Assembly: GCF_963082655.1 (NCBI RefSeq)
Contig: NC_081552.1
Location: forward strand, 60,101,404 to 60,165,403
Source: Stomoxys calcitrans
Taxonomy: Eukaryota; Arthropoda; Insecta; Diptera; Muscidae
Direction: 5' to 3'
Length of the DNA stretch: 64,000 nucleotides
The notes under the pieces are model-generated. The model had not been told where the DNA came from, made no database searches, and worked only from the letters and a program-made list of their open reading frames with translations. Position numbers and translations under genes: made by a program. Below are positions 23,190 to 35,163 of this stretch, piece by piece; position 1 is the stretch's first letter; the number at the start of each line of letters is the position of its first letter.

Positions 23190-24343
23190 ATACTAATTTC
23201 GTCATTCTGATTGTAACTACTCGAAATATTCGTCTGAGACCCTATAAAGTATATATATTCTTGATCGTCGTGAAATTTTATGTCGATCTAGCCATGTCCG
23301 TCCGTCTGTCCGTCCGTCCGTCCGTCTGTCTGTCGAAAGCACGCTAACTTCCGAAGGAGTAAAGCTAGCCGCTTGAACTTTTGCACAAATACTTCTAATT
23401 AGTGTAGGTCGGTTGGTATTGTAAATGGGCCATATCGGTCCATGTTTTGATATAGCTGCCATATAAACCGATCTAGGGTCTTGACTTCTTGAGCCTCTAG
23501 AGTACGCAATTCTTATCCGATTGAAATGAAATTTTGCACGACGTGTTTTGTTATTATATCCCACAACTGTGCCAAGTATGGTTCAAATCGGTTCATAACC
23601 TGATATAGCTGCCATATAAACCGATCTTGGGTTTTGACTTCTTGAGCCTCTAGAGTGCGCAATTCTTATCCGATTGGAATGAAATTTTGCACGACGTGTT
23701 TCGTTTTGATACCCAACAACTGTACCACGTATGGTTCAAATCAGTTCATAACCTGATATAGCTGCCATATAAACCGATCTTGGGTCTTGACTTCTTGAGC
23801 CTCTAGAGGGCACAATTCTTATCCGATTTGAATGAATTTTTCACGAAGTATTTCGATATGACATCCATCAACTGTGCCAAGTGTGGTTCAAATCGGTCCA
23901 TTGCCTGATATAGCTGCCATATAAACCGATCTGGGATCTTGACTTCTTGATCCCTAGAGGTCGCAATTAGTATCCGATATGCGTGAAATTTAGTACGACG
24001 GATTTTCTCATGACCATCAACAAACATGTTTATTATGGTCTGAATCTGTCTATAGCCCGATACAGCTCCCATATAAATCGTTCTCTCTATTTTACTTCTA
24101 GAGTCCCCAATGGGCGCAATTCTTATGCGAATTGGCTGACATTTTACACAGGTCTTCAACATATAATTTAATTGTGGTCCGAACCGGACCATATCTTGAT
24201 ATCGCTCTAATAGCAGAGCAAATCTTTTCTTATATCCTTTTTTTGCCTAAGAAGAGATAACGGGAAAAGAACTCGACAAATGCGATCCATGGTGGAGGGT
24301 ATATAAGATTCGGCCCGGCCGAACTTAGCACGCTTTTACTTGT
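23190..24343 (+). mobile_element. family A element lacking its first ~25 bases
   Basis: Begins ATACTAATTTCGTC, just inside the usual 5' hairpin, then has (GTCY)n at 23297-23335, four monomers, the 3' domain with CCATGGTGGAGGGTATATAAG, a perfect hairpin and ACTTGT. With 21684-23187 it forms a large inverted pair. Confidence 0.85.
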
Positions 24344-24351
24344 TATATATA

Positions 24352-24557
24352 TAGACGGCTGAGCCCGGCCCGCATCGCTGTGCCTTCATTTTCACAACAC
24401 GATGAATATGTTGCTTATTCTTACTTCAAAATTTTGGCAGTGCTTGAACCAATATGATCTTCTTCAAAATTCTTTTTTCTATAGAAATTTTTGTATGTAA
24501 ATATATCTATTTCTTTCTATGGCAAAGATTGACACTTAAGCTACCTTCACTACTACT
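24352..24557 (-). mobile_element. family H CTAG-side end fragment
   Basis: GGCTGAGCCCGGCCCGC followed by TGTGCCTTCATTTTCAC is a diverged end block of family H. The rest is AT-rich and unassigned up to the family A fragment. Confidence 0.5.
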
Positions 24558-25437
24558 CCGTCCGTCTGTCTGTCGAAAGCACGCTTACTTTCGAAGGAGT
24601 AAAGCTAGCCGCTTGAAATTTTGCACACATACTTCTTATTAGTGTAGATCGGTTGGGATTGAAAATGGGCCAAATCGGTCCATGTTTTGATATAGCTGCC
24701 ATATAATCCGATCTGGGATCTTGACTTCTTGAGCCAATAGAGCGCGCAATTCTCGTCCGAATTGACTGAAATTTTGTATGAGGTGTTTTTTATGACTTCC
24801 AATAACTATGCTAAGTATGGCGCAAATCGGTTTATGAACTAATATAGCTGCCATATAAACCGATATAGCATATTGATTTCTTGAGACAATTGAGCGCGCA
24901 ATTCTCAATCGACTTGACTGAAATTTTGCATGAGGTGTTTTGTTATCACTTCCAATAACTATGCAAAGCATGGCGCAAATCGGTACATAACCTAATATGG
25001 CTGCCATATAAACCGATCTGGGATCTTGACTTCTTGAGCCTCTAGAGGGCGCAATTCTCATTCGATTTGGTAGAAATTTTGTACAACGGCTTCTCTCATG
25101 ACTTTTAACATACGTGTCTAATATGGTTTGAATCGATCTATAGCTTGATACAGCTCCCATATAAACCTATCTCTCGATTTTGCTTTTTGAGCCCCTACAA
25201 GGCGCAATTCTTATCCGATTGAACTGAAATATTACACAATGACTTCTGCAATGTTCAGCATTCATTTATGGTCCGAATCGGACTATAACTTGATATACCT
25301 CCAATAGTTAAACAGTTCTTATTCAATATTCTTTGTTTGCCAAAAAAGAGATACCGCGAATAGATCTCGACAAATGCTATCCATGGTGGGGAATGTATAA
25401 GATTCGGCCCGGCCGAACTTAGCACGATTTTACTTGT
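24558..25437 (+). mobile_element. family A element beginning inside (GTCY)n
   Basis: Starts directly with CCGTCCGTCTGTCTGTCG, so the 5' block is missing. About four monomers, a 3' domain with a damaged inverted motif (GGTGGGGAATGTATAAG), a perfect hairpin and TTTTACTTGT follow. Confidence 0.8.
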
Positions 25438-25440
25438 TTT

Positions 25441-26190
25441 TAATCAAATCAAATTTTAAACGATTTTCTGTGGTAGAGAACTAACTTGCCGGTCTATATA
25501 TTTGGTGCCATGGCGATAGTTCCTACTATAAAACCATGTAAAACTTGTGAACAAAAAAGTAATGCCCAGCGGCACTTCATTTGGTCTTGTCTATCGATGA
25601 GCTAAAGATGGTTGCAACCTTTACGTTAACCTTTTCAAACCCTGCTATCGCGCTGAATGTCATAATTTTGAGGCTATGTCGACCTACATTTATTTGTGTC
25701 TCAACGCATTACTTAAATCACAGTGTCCTTCTAGGTCATTGTGTTTAATCCACTGCTTTAGGATGAGGTGGTCCACTAGATATGTGAGCAGAATTCAGAT
25801 ATCAGATTCGTAGTCCTTAGCCGTATACCTTTAATATAACCCCATATTGTCATGATTGGTGTATACAGCCGTTTGAGTGGAGGGCGTCTATATGAGGGTT
25901 CTGCGCCACACTGTCACTTGAGCAAAACTTTGAATGACGAAAATTATTAGGTCAAATAACATATTGGAGACGATTTTAGGAGATAAAGCACCACCTAGAT
26001 TCATGGACACAAAGTTTTATGTCATATTCGTAATCTGCTCTCAAATGCCTTTCATTTGAGTCGTATACTTTTAGGGTTAAGAGGGAGGGTCCGCCCCTTA
26101 CCGATATCCATAACTTACATAGCCTATTGCTCCTTCCGGATCATTCCCCACAATCTGTGAAAATTTTAAAAAAATCGGTTCAGCCATCTT
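25441..26190 (-). mobile_element. family H-related element, same type as 45115-45960
   Basis: The segment is similar to the reverse complement of 45115-45960: GATGAGCTAAAGATGG, then CTGAATGTCATAATTTTG, then CCCCATATTGTCATGATTGG and GTATACAGCCGTTTGAG. It carries a few family H-type units (ATATCAGATTCGTA, CATTTGAGTC) and ends with AAAATCGGTTCAGCC. No coding frame is recognised. Confidence 0.5.
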
Positions 26191-26191
26191 T

Positions 26192-28214
26192 GTACCCTCC
26201 ACCATAGGATAGGGGGCATACTATTTTCGTCATTCTGTTTGTAACTACTCGAAATATTCGTCTGAGACCCCATAAAGTATATATATTCTTGATCGTCGCG
26301 AAATTTTATGTCGATCTAGCCATGTCCATCCGTCTGTCCGTCCGTCCGTCTGTCTGTCGAAAGCACGCTATCTTCCGAAGGAGTAGAGCTAGCCGCTTGA
26401 AATTTTGCACAAATACTTCTTATTAGTGTAGGTCGGTTGGAATTGTAAATGGGCCATATCGGTCCATGTTTCGATATAGCTGCTATATAAACCGATCTTG
26501 GGTCTTGACTTCTTGAGCCTCTAGAGTGCGCAATTCTTATCCGATTGGAATGAAATTTTGCACGACGTGTTTTGTTATGATATCCAACAATTGTGCTAAG
26601 TATGGTTTAAATCGATCCATAACCTGGTATAGCTGCCATATAAACCGATCTCGGGTCCTGACTTCTTGAGCCTCTAGAGTGCGCAATTCTTATCCGATTG
26701 TAATGGAATTTTGCACGACGTGTTTTGTTATGATATCCAACAATTGTGCCAAGTATGGTTCAAATCGGTAAATAACCTGATATAGCTGCCATATAAACCG
26801 ATCTCGGGTCCTGACTTCTTGAGCCTCTAGAGTGCGCAATTCTTATCCGATTGTAATGGAATTTTGCACGACGTGTTTCGTTATGATATCCAACAATTGT
26901 GCCAAGTATGGTTCAAATCGGTAAATAACCTGATATAGCTGCCATATAAACCGATCTCGGGTCCTGACTTCTTGAGCCTCTAGAGTGCGCAATTCTTATC
27001 CGATTGGAATGAAATTTTTCACGACGTGTTTTGGTGTGATATCCAAAAACTATGCCAAGTATTGTTTAAATCGGTTCATAACCTGATGTAGCTGCCACAT
27101 AAACCGATCTTAGTTCTTGATTTCTTGAGCCTCTAGAAAGCGCAGTTCTTATCCGATTTGAATGAAATTTTGCACGACGTATTTTGGTATGATATCCAAC
27201 AACTGTGCCAAGACTGGTTTAAATCGGTCAATAACCTGATATAGCTGCCATATAAACCGATCTTGGGTCCTGACTTCTTGAACCTCTAGAAAGCGCAATT
27301 GTTATCCGATTTGAATGAAATTTTGCACGACGTATTTTGGTATGATATCCAACAACTGCGCTAAGACTGGTTTAAATCGGTCCATAACCTGATATAGCTG
27401 CCATATAAACCGATCTTGGGTCTTGACTTCTTGAACCTCTAGAGGGCGCAAATCTTATCCGATTGGGATGAAATTTTGCACGACGTATTTTGTTATGATA
27501 TCCAACAATAGTGCCAAGTATGGTTTAAATCGGTTTATAATCTGGTATAGCTGTCATATAAACCGATCTTGGGTCTTGACTTCTTGAGCCTCTAGAGGGC
27601 GCAATTATCGTCCGATTTAAAATTTTGCACGTAGTGTTTTGGTATTACTTTCAACAACTATGCTAAGTATGATTCAAATCGGTTCATAATTTGGTATAGC
27701 TGTCATATAAACCGATCTTGGATCTTGACTTCATGAGCCAAGTGATGGTGCAATTCTCATCCGATTTGGCTGAAATTTTGCATGAGGTGTTTTGTTATGA
27801 CTTCCAATAACTGTGCTAAGTATGGCGTAAATCGATATAGAACATGATATAGCTGCCATATAAACCGATCTTGGGCCTTGGATTCTTGAGCCGCTAGAGG
27901 GCGCAATTCTCGTCCGATTTGACTGAAATTTTGTACAACGGCTTCTCCCGATTTTGCTTTTTGAGCCCTTACAAGGCGCAATTCTTTTCCGAATGAACTG
28001 AAATATTACACAATGACTTCTACAATGTCAATCAGCATTCAATTATGGTCCGAATCGGACTATAACTTGATATAGCTCCAATAGGATAACAGTTCTTATT
28101 CAATATTCTATGTTTGTCTAAAAAGAGATACCGCGCATAGAACTCGACAAATGCGATCAATGGTGAAGGGTATATAAGATTCGGCCCGGCCGAACTTAGC
28201 ACGCTCTTACTTGT
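26192..28214 (+). mobile_element. family A element with long array
   Basis: Starts TGTACCCTCCACCATAGG, with (GTCY)n at about 26323-26359 and some ten monomers. Near-identical units with TCGGGTCCTGACTTC lie at 26651, 26804 and 26957, exactly 153 bp apart. It ends with TGGTGAAGGGTATATAAG, a perfect hairpin and CTCTTACTTGT. Confidence 0.85.
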
Positions 28215-28292
28215 TTCCAATTCAATACTTATCCACAAAAGAACGATTGGGCCAAAAGGACCTTGTAGAGCCAGAGGAAACTCTCCCAATTA

Positions 28293-28527
28293 TTGGGTTG
28301 CCCAAAAAGTAATTGCGGATTTTTCATATAGTCGGCGTTGACAAATTTTTTCACAGCTTGTGACTCTGTAATTGCAATCTTTCTTCTGTCAGTTATCAGC
28401 TGTTACTTTTAGCTTGCTTTAGAAAAAAAGTGTAAAAAAGTATAGTTGATTAAAGTTCATTCTAAGCTTTATTAAAAATGCATTTACTTTCTTTTAAAAA
28501 ATCCGCAATTACTTTTTGGGCAACCAA
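28293..28527. mobile_element. mariner-type MITE, 235 bp, TA target duplication
   Basis: The left end is TTGGGTTGCCCAAAAAGTAA and continues through TTGCGGATTTTT. The right end is its inverted copy over about 32 bp, with one G missing near the tip. TA flanks both sides (28291-28292 and 28528-28529). The interior is non-coding. These are the properties of a miniature inverted-repeat element mobilised by an irritans-type mariner transposase. The arms are nearly intact, so the insertion may be fairly recent. Confidence 0.9.
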
Positions 28528-28529
28528 AT

Positions 28530-28890
28530 AACTTATATACATAGTGATCTTAGCAGTTGCATATCTCAGAAACCACCCATCCGAAGATTGTGTGGCATAC
28601 TACACAGGAAGACCCGGTGTTGCATACACTCTGTTCGTAATGATGCGACCATACACCTCAGGACCAAAAACGAGGGTGGATCAGCAAACGGTAAAGCTAG
28701 GAAAAATTCCTTGATCCGTTCGGGTATCGACTCTGCTGCGATCAAAACGCGACCCCTCGTGCGGTGAGGGTTATTCGCCGCTCGGGGTCATAAGAGAACG
28801 ATACGGTGAACCTACAATATTGGACCCCATCAATGTTTGAGACCGGAAGTCTCAACCGGTCAACCATCGAGCTGCGTATCTGAGCAGAAA
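28530..28890. other. GC-richer unassigned island
   Basis: Clearly richer in G and C than its neighbours and unrelated to the repeat families here. An open frame of 83 codons (28516-28767, plus strand) has no recognisable motif. Overlapping inverted repeats lie at 28837-28861. It may be the UTR or LTR of a retroelement, or host sequence; I cannot decide. Confidence 0.4.
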
Positions 28891-29216
28891 AATATATACC
28901 TAAATTTGTCCGGTTAAACATGCTATTGACATTTAAAAAATTTTTTAAACAACGTGTTGATTGCTTTAATTATTTTTGACATTGAAACCCTTTTTGTTTT
29001 TGTATCATGGCAAGTGATTGGTATAGAAGGCATACGTTAAACATATTTTTAATTGTACGAATTAATTTGTTATTTAAAAATAGAAATTGTGAGTATCTAT
29101 TTCTGCGTTCTGTTGTGTCCTCTTTCAAACTATGTAATGTGAAAAAGTGTGAATGAGACAAATATATGTATAGTTTCTATCATAGACAGACACATTGTGA
29201 CGTTGGTAGAAAAAAA
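28891..29216. other. AT-rich stretch, nothing recognised
   Basis: No gene or known repeat seen. It ends where a family A fragment starts. Confidence 0.4.
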
Positions 29217-29697
29217 CAAGTTCTATGCGCGATATCTCTTTCTAGGCGAACAAAGAATATTGAATAAGAACTGTTATGCTATGGGAGCTATATCAAGCCA
29301 TAGTCCGATTCGGGCCATAAATGAATGCTGAATATTGTAGAAGTCATTGTGTAATATTTCAGTTCATTCGGATAAGAATTGCGCATTGTAGGGGCTCAAG
29401 AAGCAAAATCGGGAGATAGGTTTATATGGGAGCTGTATCAAGCTACGATTGATTCAGACCATATTAGACACGTATTTTGAAGGTCATGAGAGAAGCCGTT
29501 GTACAAAATTTCAGTCAAATCGGACGAGAATTGCGCCCTCTAGCGGCTCAAGAATCCATGGCCCAAGATCGGTTTATCGGCAGCCATAACAAAACATGAA
29601 CTGATTTGAACCATACTTACCGCAGTTGTTGGAAGTCATACCAAAACACCGCGGGCCGATTTGGCCCATTTACGATCCCAACCGACCTACAATAATA
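29217..29697 (-). mobile_element. family A fragment (3' domain part and about two monomers)
   Basis: Begins at AAGTTCTATGCGCGATATC, so the hairpin end is missing. It runs to the pre-array block CCGACCTACAATAATA and is cut by the complete copy beginning at 29698. Confidence 0.7.
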
Positions 29698-31276
29698 ACA
29701 AGTAAAAGCGTGCTAAGTTCGGCCGGGCCGAATCTTATATACCCTCCACCATGGATCGCATTTGTCGAGTTCTTTTCCCGGCATCTCTTCTTAGGCAAAA
29801 AAGGATATAAGAAAAAGAGTTGCTTTGCTATTGTGGTCCGGTTCGGACCACGATTAAATTATATGTTGGAGACCTGTGTAAAATTTCAGCCAATTCGTAT
29901 AAGAATTGCGCCCATTGGGGCTCACGAAGTAAAATAGAGAGAACGATTTATATGGGATCTGTATCGGGCTATAGACCGATTCAGACCATAATAAACACGT
30001 TTGTTGATGGTCATGAGAGGATCCGTCGTACAAAATTTCAGGCATATCGGATAATAATTGCGACCTCTAGGGGTCAAAAAGTCAAGATCCCAGATCGGTT
30101 TATATAGCAGCTATATCAGGTTATGAACCGATTTGAACCTTATTTGACACAGTTGTTGAAAGTAAAAATAAAATACGTCATGCAAAATTTCAGCCAAATC
30201 GGATATGAATTGCGCCCTCTAGAAGCTCAAGAAGTCAAATCCCCAGATCTGTTTATATGACAGCTATATCAGGCTATGGACCGATATGAACCATACTTGG
30301 CACAGTTGTTGGGTATCATAACAAAACACCTCGTGCAAAAATTCATTCAAATCGGATAAGAATTGTGCCCTATAGAGGCTCAAGAATTCAAGACCCAAGA
30401 TCGGTTTAAACCATACTTGGCATAGTTGTTGGGTATCATAACAAAACACGTCATGCGAAATTCCATTCCATTCGGATAAGAATTGCGCCCTCTAGAGGCT
30501 CAAGAAGTCAAGACCCAAGATCAATTTATATGGCAGCTATGTCAGGTTATAAACCTATTTGAACCATACTTGACACAGTTGTTGGATATAATAACAAAAC
30601 ACGTCGTGCAAAATTTTATATCAATCGGATAAGAATTGCGCACTCTAGAGGCTCAAGAAGTCAAGACCCAAGATCGGTTTATATGGCAGCTATATCAGGT
30701 TATGGACCGATTTGAACCATACTCGGCACAGTTGTTGGATATAATAACAAAACACGTCGTGCAAAATTTCATTCTGGTCGGATAAGAATTGCGCCTTCTA
30801 GAGGCTGAAGAATTCAAGACCCAAGATCGGTTTATATGGCAGTTTATATGGCCGATTTGAACCATACTTGGCACAGTTGTTGGATATCGTAGCAAAACAC
30901 GTAGTGCAAAATTTCATTCCAATCGGATAAGAATTGCGCACTCTAGAGGCTCAAGAAGTCAAGACCCAAGATCGGTTTATATGGCAGCTATATCGAAACA
31001 TGGACCGATATGGCCCATTTACAATACCAACCGACCTACACTAATAAGAAATATTTGTGCAAAATTTCAAGCGGCTAGCTTTACTCCTTCGGAAGTTAGC
31101 GTGCTTTCGACAGACAGAGGGACGGACGGACAGACGGACGAACATGGCTAGATCGACATAAAATGTCACGACGATCAAGAATATATATACTTTATGGGAT
31201 CTCAGACGAATATTTCGAGTAGTTACAAACAGAATGACGAAATTAGTATACCCCACATCTTATGGTGAAGGGTATA
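29698..31276 (-). mobile_element. family A element, complete
   Basis: Runs ACAAGTAAAAGCGTGC, perfect hairpin, TATACCCTCCACCATGG, eight or so monomers (some shortened), CAAGCGGCTAGC, (GTCY)n near 31109-31144, the 5' block, and TGAAGGGTATA. Confidence 0.85.
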
Positions 31277-31280
31277 AAAA

Positions 31281-31489
31281 GTATTTGTGCAAAATTTCAA
31301 GCAGTTAGCTTTACTCCTTCGAAAGTTAGCGTGCTTTCGACAGACAGACGGACGGACATGGTTAGATCGACTTAAAATGTCATGACGGTCAATAATATAT
31401 GTACTTTATAGAGACTTAGACACCTATTTCGAGGTGTTGGAAACACAATGACGAAATTAATATACCCCCATCCTATGGTGGAGGGTATA
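31281..31489 (-). mobile_element. family A 5' terminal domain only
   Basis: A second canonical 5' region follows at once: GTATTTGTGCAAAATTTC, (GTCY)n, GGTTAGATCGAC, then TATGGTGGAGGGTATA. Its array and 3' end are absent. The cut lies at the end of the pre-array block, as though the copy at 29698-31276 had entered or recombined there. Confidence 0.75.
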
Positions 31490-31493
31490 AAAA

Positions 31494-31820
31494 ATTTGAA
31501 AAGAGCTGAAAATGTTTGCTGTTTTAGCAACAAATTACTGCTGTCCCATTTTCAGCATTCTTTCTGCTGTTTCAAGAAATATTATTGCTGTTTTAACTAA
31601 GAAATATTTATGAGTGCTGATTTTGAAATTGCTCGCATATTTATATCTTTCATCGAAGATGTGCTCTTAAGGCTGTAGAAGCCACAATTTTCATCCTATA
31701 TTTACAAAACCTGGTATTTGAAGTATGGTATTTTATTTTATGTCCCAGTATACATGCAAATTTCATCTAAATGAGTCCAGATTACGATATAGCTCCAGTA
31801 TTTAGCTCCAATTAGAGCTT
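31494..31820 (+). mobile_element. CTGCTG-motif cluster and family C monomer fragment
   Basis: 31510-31600 is rich in GCTGTTTTAGCA and TACTGCTGTCC words. 31640-31820 matches family C monomers (TATATCTTTCATCGAAGATG, AAGGCTGTAGAAGCCACAA). Confidence 0.45.
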
Positions 31821-32104
31821 TTTTGGAGGAAAATACGAACCATGTATCAAATCAAGCCCTCCATCAGATATTTTAATCTATTGAGGTAACATGGGACACA
31901 AATGAAAGCTAATTGAGAATACAAATTTGAAATTCAAATTTGTAGCCGATCGAGACAATATAGAATTTAAATTAAAGGTATTTGGGTATTGAAGACATCT
32001 CAGGGAGCCCATGCATTCCCCTCCAAACTGAACAGTATGTCGATCGGATAGGTATGGGACCCACATCAAAGGTAGTTGGGAATAGAATATGAATTTTATA
32101 TCAA
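31821..32104 (+). mobile_element. family H monomers, degraded fragment
   Basis: Two to three units (TGGGACACAAATGAAAG, GATCGAGACAATATAGAAT) run in plus orientation and abut the opposite-strand copy at 32107. Confidence 0.5.
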
Positions 32105-32106
32105 AA

Positions 32107-33794
32107 CTAGCTGACTTGGGACCGCTCCGCTGCGCCTTCTTTTACTTAATATGGAACAAAAGTTTCTTTGAAATATTTATTTTCGACAATTAAAGAGCTT
32201 TAGTGAAATACCATGCAACGAAAAATATATATCGCTTGATAAACAGTTTAACAATATAAGTGCCTTTATCTGAATCCCATATGATCTTTATTGGTCTAAG
32301 AATTTAAGTTTGGATGTAAGGTGTACTCTATTCTTAAAATACTTTATTTCAGCCCGATATTCTCATGATATCTGATTTAGTGGTGTTTTCGTTGGTGAGG
32401 TAGTCCCCCAGACACTTGGCCCTGAAAAAATATCAGCATCGTGCTCTTCTCTCAAATACCATTTATTTATTTATAAAAAAATTTTTAACCTTTGGGGGGT
32501 GTTTTGGGGAAGGGGTGATGCCCTAAATACATGGTCCTACATTTGGATATCAAATTCGTAGTCTACTCCCAAATACCTTTATTTGAGCCCCATATTGCGA
32601 TGGTCAGTAAAAAATTGCATTTTGTGGGGCATTTTGGGAAAGGGGTAGACCCCCAGAAAATTGGTTCCGAAAGTGGGTATAAATTTTTACTCTACCTCCC
32701 AATATCTTTTATTTAAGCTCCACATTGACGTGGTCGGTAAATATGACCGATTCTGGGGTGTTTTGGGGATTGGAAATCCCCAATACCGGAAAATATATCA
32801 GCAACGTGCTCTATTCTCATATATCTATATATCATTTATTTGAACCCCATATTCCCATTGGCCTCAAAATTGGATATGAAATTCGTTTTCTTATCTCATT
32901 TAAACTCCTTATTGTGAAAGTCAGCAAATATGTCCGGTTTGGGGTATTGACCCTAAAAGCTATGAATATTTAGTTCCACTCTCTTTAAGACCCAAATTGT
33001 CTTGGTGAGCAAACACGTCCTATTTGGGGGTTGTTATAGTGGTGGGACGTCTCCTAGACAGTTGGTCTCTAATGTTTAATTTAAGCCCCATATTTCCATG
33101 GTCGGGAAACATACCAGTTTGGGGGGGTGTTTTGGCCTTGAAAATATATATAGGATTCGTGTTCCACTATAAAAATCCTCTTATTTGAGCCTCGTATTGC
33201 AATAGTCACAAAATACTTACTATTTGGGTGCTGTTGTGAGGATGGCATGGCCTCGTAGACACGTTTCCCGAACATTGTTATAAAATTCGTGCTTTACTCC
33301 TAAAGACCATTTGAGCCCCATATTGCTATGGTCGTAAATTTGTCCCCTTTGGGGCTGTTTTTGAAGAGAGGCAGTCCCCCAAACACTTGGTCCCATATTT
33401 GGATATCAGATTCGAATTATACACTCAAACACCTTTTATTTAAGCTCCATATTCCCACGGTCATTAAATAAGTCCTGTTTGGAGGGTGTTTTGGGGATGG
33501 GGTGGACCCCCAGAAACGTGGTCCCACATTTGGATATTAGATTCGTATTTTACTCGTAAATACCTTTCATTTGAGTCCCGTATTGCCTTGGTCAGTAAAT
33601 ATGTCCGATTTTGGGGGTTGGGATGGTCCCCCTAACACTTGGTCCGACAATTGGATATCAGATACGTTTTCTTATCCTAAATACCTTTCATTTGAGTCCC
33701 ATATTGTCGTGATTGGTCTATCTATATTTTTGGTGGGTTTTAGGGTAGGGCGGCCCCCCTAGGTACCTCATCCGAAATTTTGATACCATATTTT
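32107..33794 (-). mobile_element. family H element, main part (split by a nested family A copy)
   Basis: The left edge is A|CTAGCTGACTTGGGACC with the GC-rich end block. About eleven units near 130 bp follow. At ACCATATTTT the copy is interrupted by family A (33795-34838), then resumes with TATATTTAGGGTAC. Confidence 0.75.
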
Positions 33795-34838
33795 TATACC
33801 CTCCACCATAGGATGGGGGGTATACTAATTTCGTCATTCTGTTTGTAACTACTCGAAATATTCGTCTGAGACCCCATAAAGTATATATATTCTTGATCGT
33901 CGCGAAATTTTATGTCGATCTAGCCATGTCCGTCCGTCCGTCTGTCTGTCGAAAGCACGCTAACTTCCGAAGGAGTAGAGCTAGCCGCTTGAAATTTTGC
34001 ACAAATACTTCTTGTTAGTGTAGGTCGGTTGGTATTGTAAATGGGCTATATCGGTCCATGTTTTCATATAGCTGCCAAATAAACCGATCTTGGGTCTTGA
34101 CTTCTTGAGCCTCTAGAGTGCGCAATTCTTATCCGATTTGAATGAAATTTTGCCCGATTTAACTAAAATTTTGCACGTAGTGTTTTGGTATTACTTTCAA
34201 CAACTATGCTAAGTATGATTCAAATCGGTTCATAATCTGGTATAGCTGTCATATAAACCGATCTCAGATCTTGACTTCTTGAGCCAAGTGATGGCGCAAT
34301 TCTCATCCGATTTGGCTGAAATTTTGCATGAGGTCTTTTGTTGTGACTTCCAATAACTGTGCTAAGTATGGCGTAAATCGATATAGAACCTGATATAGCT
34401 GCCATATAAACCGATCTGGGATCTTGGCTTCTCGAACCTCTAGAGGGCGCAATTCTCATCCGATTTGGCTGAAATTTTGTACAAGGCCTTCTCTCACGAC
34501 CTTCAACATACGTGTCTAGTATGGTCTGAATCGATCAATACCTTGATACAGCTCCCATATAAACCTATCTCCCGATTTTCCTTCTTGAGCCCTTACAAGG
34601 CGCAATTCTTATCCGAATGAACTGAAATATTACACAATGACTTCTACAATGTCAATCAGCATTCAATTATGGTCCGAATCGGACTATAACTAGATATAGC
34701 TCCAATAGGATAACATTTCTTATTCAATATTCTATGTTTGTCTATAAAGAGATACCGCGCATAGAACTCGACAAATGCGATCAATGGTGGAGGGTATATA
34801 AGATTCGGCCCGGCCGAACTTAGCACGCTCTTACTTGT
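33795..34838 (+). mobile_element. family A element nested in a family H copy; defines the insertion rule
   Basis: Runs TATACCCTCCACCATAGG, (GTCY)n at about 33928-33950, about four monomers, the inverted start motif, a perfect hairpin and CTCTTACTTGT. Joining the flanks gives ACCATATTTT-TATATTTAGGG, the same length as the uninterrupted copy near 11055-11075. The element thus sits between two T residues without target duplication, as described for Helentrons. Confidence 0.9.
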
Positions 34839-35015
34839 TATATTTAGGGTACTATATGAGAGCACACAAAATTTCGCCTAAATCGCACCACCCATCTCCG
34901 AGATCTGGCGTTTCTGATAATTATGGTAAAGGGGCGGGTCCGATTCGTTTTCTACTCTCAAATACCATTAATATGAGTCCCATATTGTAGTGGTTGGTCT
35001 ATAAATCTGTTTGCC
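34839..35015 (-). mobile_element. family H element, remainder after the nested copy
   Basis: GAGAGCACACAAAATTTCGC and CCCATCTCCGAGATCTGGCG continue the start-side block of family H. It then jumps to monomer-type sequence (TACTCTCAAATACC) and stops, so its TC end is lost. Confidence 0.65.
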
Positions 35016-35017
35016 GG

Positions 35018-35163
35018 GTTGCGCATTGTAGGGGAACAAGAAGCAAAATCAGGAGATATATTTACATTGGACACATATGTTGAAAGTCATGAGAGAAGAC
35101 GTTGTACAAAATTTCTGCCAAATCAGATGAGAATTGCGCTCTCTATTGGCTCAAGAAGTCAAG
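35018..35163 (-). mobile_element. family A monomer fragment
   Basis: One partial monomer (GCGCATTGTAGGGG to GGCTCAAGAAGTCAAG) with a 3'-domain-type half, cut by the copy that begins at 35164. Confidence 0.6.

Noticed and set aside
28516..28767. 83-codon open frame in the GC-richer island as a gene
   Set aside because: It starts inside the MITE's right end and has no recognisable motif, so chance is likely.
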